Source: Sipunculus nudus (lineage: Eukaryota; Annelida; Sipuncula; Golfingiida; Sipunculidae). Taken from it: DNA of 64,000 bases. The stretch covers positions 64,474,870 to 64,538,869 of the forward strand of contig CM049307.1 in the NCBI GenBank assembly GCA_026874595.1. Reading direction: 5' to 3'. Each line of letters begins with the position of its first letter. Position 1 is the stretch's first letter. The translations under genes were made by a program, and so were the position numbers. Of this stretch, positions 55,949 through 64,000 are shown piece by piece. The notes under the pieces are model-generated. The model ran no database searches and had not been told where the DNA came from. It worked only from the letters and a program-made list of their open reading frames with translations.

Positions 55949-58900
55949 GGTGGCTCCACCAGTCTGCAGAAACTAATAAAAACACTTAATGGTCAATATC
56001 CATGCAAAAAATCATGGTGATCTCTGCATTAGTTGTTCAGATACTTCAGTTTTTGTATCAAATTGTCCATTATTCTGAGGGATACTTCGGAGTCCTATAG
56101 CTTGAAGGATATGGGTAACAGAGACCTAATTTCAAGTTTCCACAGGCACCTTTCATGGGCCTCCTTGCATGACAAGAATGAAGATTCTAGGTCCAGTTGT
56201 TGCGATTTGTATCCTGTTGACAGATAACCACATCTTTAAAGGTCTCAAAAAAAAGAAAAAAATTCGTAAAAATTTGAAAAAAAAATAGAGGTGGCACACC
56301 CAGTCTGCAGAAACTGATGGAACAGCTCATGATCAATATGTATGCCGAAAATCATGACCATCAGTGTTGTAGTTATTGAAATACTGCAGTTTTTGTATCA
56401 AATTTTCCATTATTCATGGGGGGGGGGGGGTATTTTGGACCCATACAGCTTAAAGAATATGGGTAACAGAGACCTAATTTCAAGTTTCCATGGAGACTTT
56501 TCATGGGTCTCCCTGTGTGTCAAGAATGAAGATTCTTGGTCCAGTTTTTATGATTTGTGCCCTGTTAACAGATGTTCATATCTTTAAAGGTCTCAAAAAT
56601 ACAGAAAAATTTCGTAAAAAAAACGAACAAATACAGGTGGTGCCACCAGTCTGCAGAAACTTATGAAACACTCCATGATCAATATCCATGCAAACAATTA
56701 TGGTTATCTCTGCATTAGTTGTTCAGATACTTTAGCTTTTGTATCAAATTTTCCATTATTCTGAGCTGTACTTTGGAGTGCCATAGCTCAAAGGATATGG
56801 GTAACAGAGACCAAATTTCAGGTTTCCATGGAGACTTATCATGGGTCTCCCTGTGTGTCAAGAACGAAGATTCTAGGTCCAGTCGTTACGATTTGTACCC
56901 TGTTGACAGATAACTACATCCTTAAAGGTCTAAAAAATGGAGAAAACGATTCGTGAACATTGAAAAATACAGGTGGCGCCACCAGTCTGCACAAACTGAT
57001 GAAACATCTCATGATCAATATGTATGTCGAAAATCATGACCATCAGTGATGCAGTTAATGAGATATTGAAGTTTTTGTATGAAATTTTTTACTATTCTGG
57101 GGGGTAATTTTGGGCCCCATAGCTCAAAGGATATGGGTAACAGAGGCCTAATTTCTGGTTTCCATGGAGACTTTTCATAGGTCTCTCAGTCTGTCGAAAA
57201 TGAAGATTCTAGGTCCAGTCGTTACGATTTGTGCCACGCTAACAGATGACAGCATCCTCAAAGGTCTCAAAAATAGAGGAAAAAATCGTAAAAAATCAAA
57301 CAGTACAGGTGGCGCCACCAGTCTGCAGGAACTGATCGAACATCTCATGATCAATATGTATGCCAAAAATGAAGACCATCAGTGATGTAGTTATTGAGAT
57401 ATTGAAGTTTTTGTATGAAATTTTTTACTATTCTGGGGGGTACTTTGGGGCAGGATAGCTCAAAGGATATGGGTAACAGAGACCTAATTTCTGGTTTCCA
57501 AGGAGATTTTTCATGGACCTCTCAATGTGTCAAGAATTAAGATTCTAAGTCCAGTCTTTATGATTTGTGCCTTGTTAACAGATGTTCACATTTTTAAAGG
57601 TCTCAAAAATAGAGAAAAAAATTCGTAAAAAATCGAAAAATACAGGTGGCGCCACCAGTCTGCAGGAAGTGATGTAACATCTCATGATCAATATGTACGC
57701 CAAAAATCATGACCATCAGTCAAGTAGTTAATGAGATATTGAAGTTTTTGTATGAAATTTTTGACTTTTCTGGGAGGTACTTTGGGGCCACATAGCTCGA
57801 AGGATATGGGTAACAGAGACCAAATTTCAGGTTTCCATGGAGACTTATCATGGGTCTCCCTGTGTGTCAAGAACGAAGATTCTAGGTCCAGTAGTTACGA
57901 TTTGTACCCTGTTGACAGATAACTACATCCTTAAAGGTCTCAAAAATGGAGAAAACAATTCGTGAACATTGAAAAATACAGGTGGCGCCACCAGTCTGCA
58001 AAAACTGATGAAACATCTCATGATCAATATGTATGTCGAAAATCATGACCATCAGTGATGTAGTTAATGAGATATTGAAGTTTTTGTATGAAATTTTTGA
58101 CTATTCTGGGGGGTAATTTTGGGCCCCATAGCTCGAAGGATATGGGTAACAGAGACCTAATTTCTGGTTTCCATGGAGACTTTTCATAGGTCTCTCAGTG
58201 TGTCGAAAATGAAGATTCTAGGTCCAGTCGTTACGATTTGTGCCACACTAACAGATGACAGCATCCTCAAAGGTCTCAAAAATAGAGGAAAAAATCGTAA
58301 AAAATCAAACGGTACAGGTGGCGCCACCAGTCTGCAGGAACTGATCGAACATCTCATGATCAATATGTATGCCAAAAAGGAAGACCATCAGTGATGTAGT
58401 TATTGAGATATTGAAGTTTTTGTATGAAATTTTTTACTATTCTGGGGGGTACTTTGGGGCCCGATAGCTCAAAGGATATGGGTAACAGAGACCTAATTTC
58501 TGGTTTCCAAGGAGATTTTTCATGGACCTCTCAGTGTGTCAAGAATTAAGATTCTAAGTCCAGTCTTTATGATTTGTGCCTTGTTAACAGATGTTCACAT
58601 TTTTAAAGGTCTCAAAAATAGAGAAAAAAATTCGTAAAAAATTGAAAAATACAGGTGGCGCCACCAGTCTGCAGGAAGTGATGTAACATCTCATGATCAA
58701 TATGTATGCCAAAAATCATGACCATCAGTCAAGTAGTTAATGAGATATTGAAGTTTTTGTATGAAATTTTTGACTTTTCTGGGGGGTACTTTGGGGCCCC
58801 ATAGCTCGAAGGATATGGGTAACAGAGACCTAATTTCTGGTTTCCAAGGAGATTTTTTATGGACCTCTCAGAATCCCAAGTTACAAGGTTCTAGGTCCAG

Positions 58901-58990
58901 CGGTTATGATTTGTGCCTGGTTAACGGACGGACAGACGGACAGACGGACAGACGGACGACGGACAAAGAGTGATCGCTATAGCTCAGATG
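55949..58990 (+). repeat. Nine-unit tandem array (about 336 bp) with palindromic core
   Basis: Units begin at 55949, 56290, 56636, 56972, 57308, 57645, 57981, 58317 and 58654, giving spacings of 341, 346, 336, 336, 337, 336, 336 and 337. The last six start with the 12-bp palindrome GGTGGCGCCACC; older units have lost it. Units 4-6 and 7-9 match pairwise at an offset of 1009 bases, a three-unit higher-order repeat. Confidence 0.93.
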
Positions 58991-59010
58991 ACTTTCAGTC
59001 AGCTGAGCTA

Positions 59011-60083
59011 AAAACGGCGAGGACAGATTTTGTGTTGATTATCGTTCATTGAACGCTGTTACGAAATCTGATGTTTACCCTTTGCCTCGTGTTGATGAGA
59101 TGCTGGATCTGTTAGGTGGGGCCAAGTATTTCTCATGTCTTGACTTTAGGTGCGGATATTGGCAAATGGAGTTAAACCCCCAAGATCGTGAAAAGACTGC
59201 ATTCACATCTCCTTTCCGGTTGTATCAATTTCAAGTTTTACTCTTCGGTCTTGCATCTAGACCCTCTAGCTATCAGCGCCTGATGTCAATATTGCTTAGT
59301 GGCTTACAATGGCGCACCTGTTTAATCTACCTTGACGACGTGCTGGTCATGTCAAAGAAATTTGATGAACACATTAATAGACTGCGTGAGATCTTTGAAC
59401 GACTAAGGGCAGCCGACCTTCGTTTAAATCCTGCAAAGTGTCACTTTTGTAAGACATCTGTTCTTTATTTGGGACATGTGGTGACCCCTTCCGGCGTAAG
59501 TCCAGATCAATCAAAGTTAGCAGCTGTGAAACAATACCCTCCGCCTCAGTCAGTTTCTGATGTCCGTGCTTTTGTCGGACTGGCGTCATATTATAGGCGT
59601 TTTATTTGTGGATTTGCTAAAATTGCTGCACCCCTACATAGGTTACAGAGCAAAAATCGCCAATTTCATTGGGATGCCGAATGTGAGGAGTCCTTTATAA
59701 GACTGAAGGAAGCCCTCTTAGAGGCTCCTGTGTTGCAGTACCCAGATTTCAGTTGTGATTTTGTGTTAGAAACAGATGCTTGTGAACGCGGGATTGGTAG
59801 TGTTTTATCCCAGAATGGAAAGGTTGTGTGTTATGCCAGTAGAACTTTGAACAAACATGAACTAAATTACAGCACTACTGAAAAAGTGAGCTTAGCTATT
59901 GTGTGGGCCATTAAATATTTTAGACCTTATTTATACGGCCACAAATTCTTGGTCAAATCAGACCATAAGCCACTTCAGTGGTTGCGAAATCTCAAAAATC
60001 CTGCTGAGCGACTTGCTCGATGGGTGCTCACACTTCAAGAATATGATTTTGAGGTTACACATCGTCCGGGGGTCCATGAATAA
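59011..60083 (+). pseudogene. Ty3 element 5: reverse transcriptase and RNase H
   Basis: It picks up the RT directly after the insertion: NGEDRFCVDYRSLNAVTKSD, FSCLDFRCGYWQMEL (first Asp), FGLASRPSSYQRLM and CLIYLDDVLVMSKK (YLDD intact). The thumb has LGHVVTPSGVSPDQSKL and FVGLASYYRRFI. RNase H has FVLETDACERGIGSVLSQ, YSTTEKVSLAIVWAIKYF and KSDHKPLQWL, giving the catalytic Asp and Glu set. The frame ends early at TAA 60081-60083, because an extra G in a G-run near 60070 shifts it; the +1 frame continues to integrase. Confidence 0.9.
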
Positions 60084-61119
60084 AAATGCAGACGGATTAT
60101 CCAGGGGTCCATTGTGTAATTCTGATATAGGCCAGGACTCACCAGATGAGGTCCCAACTTACCACATAGCTGTAACTGAAGACAGTATTTTGCAATACCA
60201 ACAGCAGGACCATGACTTACAGCCAATCATAAATATGTTACAAGATGGTTCTAGTGAAAATGAGTACAGTAAGGAAGGCTATGTTCTTATATCAGGGACT
60301 TTGTACCATAAACTTGAAGATGATAAGAATGGTTTGACCTTGTATTGTTATGTAGTGCCAAAGATATTGCAGCCAGATGTGATTTTTGGCTGTCATGATG
60401 AAGTTGTTAGTGGACACCTAGGATTTGACAAAACATATGACAAAATTAGAAAGCGTTACTATTGGAAGGGAATGAGGCAACATGTTTTAGAATATTGTAA
60501 GTCATGCCCTGACTGTCAAGCCAGGAAAACTCCCACTCATCGTGTGAAGGCACCCATGATGCCTATGCCTGTAGTAGACATGCCTTTTGATCGCTTGGCT
60601 ATTGACGTTCTTGGCCCCCTGCCTTTGACAGAGGACAGTAATAAATATGTAGTTGTATGTACAGACTTCCTGACACGCTGGCCTGAAGCTTTTGCAGTGC
60701 CTAATGTAACAGCAGAGATTGTAGCCAGATTATTTGTAGAAGAGATAGTGTGCCGTCATGGGGCACCTAAGGTTTTGCTGTCTGATCAAGGTAGTAACTT
60801 TCTTTCTACCCTTGTCTGTGTCTTACTCGGTACTTCCAGGGTGCACACCAGTCCATATCATCCCCAGACTGATGGACTAGTAGAAAGAATGAATAAGAAC
60901 TTAGCTGATATGATCTCCATGTATGTAAATGATGATCATAATGATTGGGACAGGTTTTTACCCTTTGCCTTGTTTGCCTGTCGGACCAGCACACAATCAT
61001 CAGTCAGAGAGACCCCATTCTTTTTATTGTATGGTTGTATGCTAGTCTACCTATGGATGTTTCTCTCAGGTCGCCATATCGGTTACTGGCAGACCAAGGA
61101 AATTACAAAGATTATTTGA
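60075..61119 (+). pseudogene. Ty3 element 5: integrase (zinc and catalytic domains)
   Basis: It reads SMNKNADGLSRGPLC, then a zinc-binding domain with HDEVVSGHLGFDKTYDKI and YCKSCPDCQARK (HHCC). The catalytic core shows FDRLAIDVLGPLPL (Asp), KVLLSDQGSNFLS (Asp) and HPQTDGLVERMNKNL (Glu): the DDE triad is complete. It inserts element DNA into the genome. A base is missing near 61035, so the last part of this frame is out of register and stops at 61119. Confidence 0.9.
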
Positions 61120-61487
61120 CCTTAGTGTTGCCTAAGGCTCAGCGTTTAGCTAAAGAAGCCCTGCAGAAAAGTCAGGAAAGACATAAACGCATGTATGACA
61201 AAAAGTCCAGGGAACCAGCCTATCAGATTGGGGAGCAGGTTTACCTATACAACCCCTCTATCATCAAGGGTCAAACATCAAAATTCAGACACCCTTGGCA
61301 CGGCCCATACACTGTGTTGAGATATTCTTCCCCAGTAAATCTTGAGTTAGAGGGTCCTGGTTGCAAAACAAGTATTGTGCATGTAAATCGTGTTAAGCCA
61401 GCCTTTAACCGTGTTTCTGTGGAGTCAAGTTCTGACTCGGATGATGAGTGGAGCTCCAGTGATGAGATTCCTTTAGCACAGTTGTAA
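61036..61487 (+). pseudogene. Ty3 element 5: integrase C-terminus with GPY/F module
   Basis: In the shifted frame, LPMDVSLRSPYRLLADQGNY leads through AQRLAKEALQKSQERHKRMY to HPWHGPYTVLRYSSPVNLEL and IVHVNRVKPAFNR, the GPY/F module typical of Ty3 integrases. An acidic Ser/Asp tail closes it at TAA 61485-61487. Confidence 0.88.
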
Positions 61488-62880
61488 ACTAACTTAGATT
61501 AAGATCAGCTGTCTTTTCTAGGCTTATGCTTGTTTATTTACCTGTCATAGTACCATTCTGGTAGTTCTATTTGACATAAGACTAACAAAGTGTGTAATTG
61601 AATAACTTTCAAAGCAAAGTTTGTACTGGTAATGATATACTAAGGTACAATTTTAAAATCGTTTGTTATTTAGATTACCTCTCATATGCATGTTACATTC
61701 CATTAGGTTAACTGTTTTAAGTGTTAAGTTGACAAAATGCTGAGTCTTGCTGACTTAAAGGTTTACTCGCTCATCGTGTTGAATATAAGTTGTCGCTTAT
61801 TTACCGATCACTTGTACTTATGTAGACAAAAACTCATCATCTTGGTGTTGACACACTTAATATATGTTATGGTGTTTCCTATAATAGTTCCAGTTAAATT
61901 GTTTGCATAGATCTTTTATCTTACCTAGCCTATATTTTATGCTTGATTTATTGACAAATCTGTGTTAATAACCACTCTATCCAGGAGAACCAGTACATAA
62001 TACCTGTATTTCAAAGATGTGTAAATTAATATCAATATCATCCCAACTACAAGATTCTGTTGTCTATTAGATGTTTGTACTTTTGGTACTTTTATAGGCG
62101 AAAATGAGTAAAGTGGTCTTTGTAAGTTAGACTACACAGGACATGTATATCACCTACCAGTATTGTATAGAGAGTGTACTATCTCACTTTGAACTTCCTG
62201 GCAGAGAATATGGCCCCATGTTATTTTAGGTGATTATATTACAGGTCCCAAGGACAAAATAGTGTGGTGATCCCACTGGTTCGTCTTTTGCTGTGTTGTT
62301 TATTCACTTATGTTGATGATGTATGTATACATATACATGTATGAAGTTACTGTATGGTTTTTGGTCTCAAGATGTGAGAAGTACAGTTTTACCGTTGGAT
62401 AGAAGGGTATTCCAGGTGAATTGGTGTGATATGTGATTGGAAACAGGAGAATATTGAGTGCTAGGGATTATCATATCTGATAAAAATATCATATAAAAAA
62501 AAATAAAAAAAAATGGAGATTTGGTATATGCACTACAGTCAGTCAATAGTGGTCTTTCCTGGGCTGAACTGTTATTTATGTTTTGATGTCTTGTATTTGT
62601 TTAATAATATTGTCGTATTCTTGTTATGTAAAAGGGACACTGTATGTGTATTGTCTAACTGGAAACTCCACTGTCTGTTCCTTTTCATACATCTACCCTA
62701 GTCTCAAATGCTTGAGATTATAAAACAGCACTTCATGGGCTTAACAAACAAACTCCATTTATAGCAGACATTTATATCGGCAAGAGAAGGAAACAGAAGG
62801 CAAAAGAGTGCACAGTTTGCCACTAGGCTTCCTGCCTTGGCCAGATATTGTGAATACAACACAGGCAATGTCAATGATTT
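61488..62880. other. Non-coding 3' flank of Ty3 element 5
   Basis: It should hold the polypurine tract and 3' LTR, but I could not match it with the sequence before gag. AT-rich, with an A-run near 62490-62515. No gene supported. Confidence 0.45.
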
Positions 62881-62919
62881 TATTAAACATTAAATAATAG
62901 ACTCCAAACATAATTGTTT

Positions 62920-63303
62920 GCTGCAAAGGATTTAACTCTTGATATGGTACTGGAGCTTGCTCAGGCTATGGAGGTGTCACAACACCAAGCTGCTGTAATT
63001 CCCAGTGACAGCTGAGAACCAGATCAGGTGTATACAGCACGCAGCCAATCCCATTGTAGGCACATCCAGCATCATGGTGCGGCCACCAACTCCAACTAGG
63101 GCCGAAAGCCTGATTCAAACAATGGACTTGTTGCAAAGGATTACAATGGAGAATCATAATGCTAAAGATGACCACAGTTCTCCTGACTACCAGTCAAAGC
63201 ATAATGCCAACTCTGCAAAAAAAAAATGTGGCCATTGTGGTTTAGGTGGCTGTATTAGTATGGTACATCTAAAGTGTTACTGGGTGCCATACTCCCATGT
63301 TTA
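62920..63303 (+). pseudogene. Gag-like fragment of a sixth LTR element
   Basis: One frame reads LDMVLELAQAMEVSQHQAAV, typical of the end of a Ty3 gag. Another (63005-63304) ends in KKCGHCGLGGCISMVHLKC, a damaged zinc-knuckle-like Cys/His cluster. It is short and frameshifted. Confidence 0.45.
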
Positions 63304-64000
63304 AGGTTCTATACTTCTGCATTTCAAATATAGCTTCATTCTGAATGTCATCGTCTAGCTGGAATAAACTTGTGAACTCAAGTTGTGCCTTCTGTTTGTC
63401 CCTGAACAGACACAACAGTGGTGGCCACAGTCACACCTGAGTGAAAAAGGAGTGAGAACAAAAAGCAAATGCTTGATAATGGTTCATACGCAGAGGCACA
63501 CGCCAAACAGACATTCCATAGTTTGCAGTTCCCGGCACCAATGAAACTGGTCAGTTGCTACATGGTGGCTAGCTGGTGGAAGTTAAAAACAAAAATTTAG
63601 ATCCTTGAAAGTGTATAGATATCTTCAAATCCTGTGAGAGAGCAAACCAAAAATGTCTAAGATCTTCCACGCAGATACAATACAAGTGGTTCCCAAGAAC
63701 AGGCAGAAATCAAGACCTAGTTAGTATCAGTAAATCCAGCATGGGTTATGAATGACAGTATATCCATAAGCCTGGTGGTTCCATGGATCATGGGAAATTG
63801 TGAATTCTGTTTGACACACATGAATTAAATTGACATGAGATAAATGTCCTGCCTTGGACAAACACTGTAGGGGAAGATGGACGAAAATGGCCCCATCAGG
63901 TAAAATGGCCCACCCTATATATACCATATATCCACAGCTGCCGTCTCATGTAAGTTTCATGTGATGATTAGTCACATGATGTAAAACTGTTAAAAAAATG
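63304..64000. other. LTR-like debris and unannotated sequence at right edge
   Basis: ggaataaacttgtgaactca near 63361 followed by acaacagtggtggccacagt near 63420 resembles an LTR R/U5 end plus primer site. No coding is supported to the window end. Confidence 0.35.

Larger units (their letters stand above)
54586..59010 (+). mobile_element. Helentron-like family A element (copy ii, 4425 bp) inside Ty3 element 5
   Basis: It starts acaagtgacccatgggtcat and ends with the hairpin arms around gactttcagtcagctgagcta. The left flank ends ...gtgaaaaaga and the right flank begins aaaacggcgag; their junction is in frame for RT with no duplicated or lost base. Content: a leader shared with copy i (to about 54768), family B copy ii (54769-55939), nine tandem units (55949-58990) and a (gacggaca)n-like stretch. 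No transposase or helicase gene. Confidence 0.88.
52500..61487 (+). mobile_element. Ty3-type LTR retrotransposon 5, nearly complete coding, interrupted in RT
   Basis: The coding order is gag (zinc knuckle), protease, RT, RNase H, integrase with GPY/F module. Lesions seen: a stop before the gag start region, two compensating frameshifts after the protease (near 53908 and 53995), one extra G near 60070 and one missing base near 61035. The 4425-bp family A copy ii lies in the RT. It is the youngest and best preserved LTR element in the window. Confidence 0.9.

Noticed and set aside
55949-58990. Recurrent short ORFs such as the 63-74 residue frames at 56033, 56719, 57164, 58173 and their minus-strand partners
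   Set aside because: They recur only because the 336-bp unit recurs, start and stop at arbitrary points, and resemble no protein. Two are near-identical at the 1009-base offset.
49750-58990. CRISPR-like direct repeats
   Set aside because: Units are about 336 bp with whole-unit similarity and no short repeat/spacer alternation, and the DNA is eukaryotic.
61488-62880. 3' LTR of Ty3 element 5
   Set aside because: Expected here, but I could not match any block of 20 or more bases with the region before gag (51833-52500), so I do not annotate an LTR pair.

Overview
The window is eukaryotic nuclear DNA: an intron-rich host gene with GT..AG introns, followed by about 40 kb of nested, decayed transposable elements. 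The organism is probably a marine mollusc (bivalve or gastropod). That is inferred from an invertebrate class I NF-kB gene together with CR1/Jockey-type LINEs, several Ty3-type LTR elements, hAT MITEs and hairpin-ended Helentron/'pearl'-like elements with internal tandem arrays. The species cannot be named from the sequence alone.

Region 1 (1-21.4 kb, + strand). Sixteen consecutive exons (610-20276) encode the C-terminal 912 residues of an NF-kB p105/p100-type precursor. In order they give the end of the Rel homology region (IPT domain), a basic nuclear localisation signal, a Gly-rich region, a Ser/Asp-rich linker, ankyrin repeats, a death domain and a Ser/Pro-rich tail. All exon phases agree. 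The DNA-binding N-terminus lies upstream of the window. Intron 11 holds an almost full-length, two-ORF LINE (about 9.9-15.05 kb) with one in-frame stop. Intron 15 holds two adjacent Helentron-like elements. The 3' UTR carries a 41-bp and a 215-bp tandem duplication, the latter doubling the poly(A) signals.

Region 2 (21.4-28.2 kb). A probable last exon of a convergent minus-strand gene (24237-24390) is followed by a decayed ORF interrupted by a hAT MITE. Two MITEs here have perfect 8-bp target duplications.

Region 3 (28.2-49 kb). This is a graveyard of Ty3-type elements. Element 1 (28.2-34.3 kb) is split by a 3.05-kb Helentron-like insertion and a tRNA-derived SINE. Element 2 is a fragment (34.6-36.4 kb). 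Element 3 (36.5-41.1 kb) is split at TTAA by a piggyBac-like element. Element 4 is an LTR end with a PBS, an SGNH-hydrolase relic and gag/RT remnants (44.3-46.1 kb). A possible DIRS-like repeat structure lies at 41.4-42.3 kb and a hAT transposase relic at 46.7-48.9 kb.

Region 4 (49.4-64 kb). A hAT MITE (49438-51824) contains a 1.2-kb Helentron-like copy. Ty3 element 5 (about 52.5-61.5 kb) has gag, protease, RT, RNase H and integrase still readable, with a few frameshifts. Its RT is split by a 4.4-kb Helentron-like copy that carries nine roughly 336-bp tandem units and is itself invaded by a second hairpin-ended element. The right edge has gag-like and LTR-like debris.

The best candidate for something undescribed is the hairpin-ended family. 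Its boundaries are fixed to the base because two interrupted pol genes close in frame with nothing duplicated or lost, which indicates insertion between two As (T/T on the other strand). Its core is an expandable array in which most units carry a GGTGGCGCCACC palindrome.
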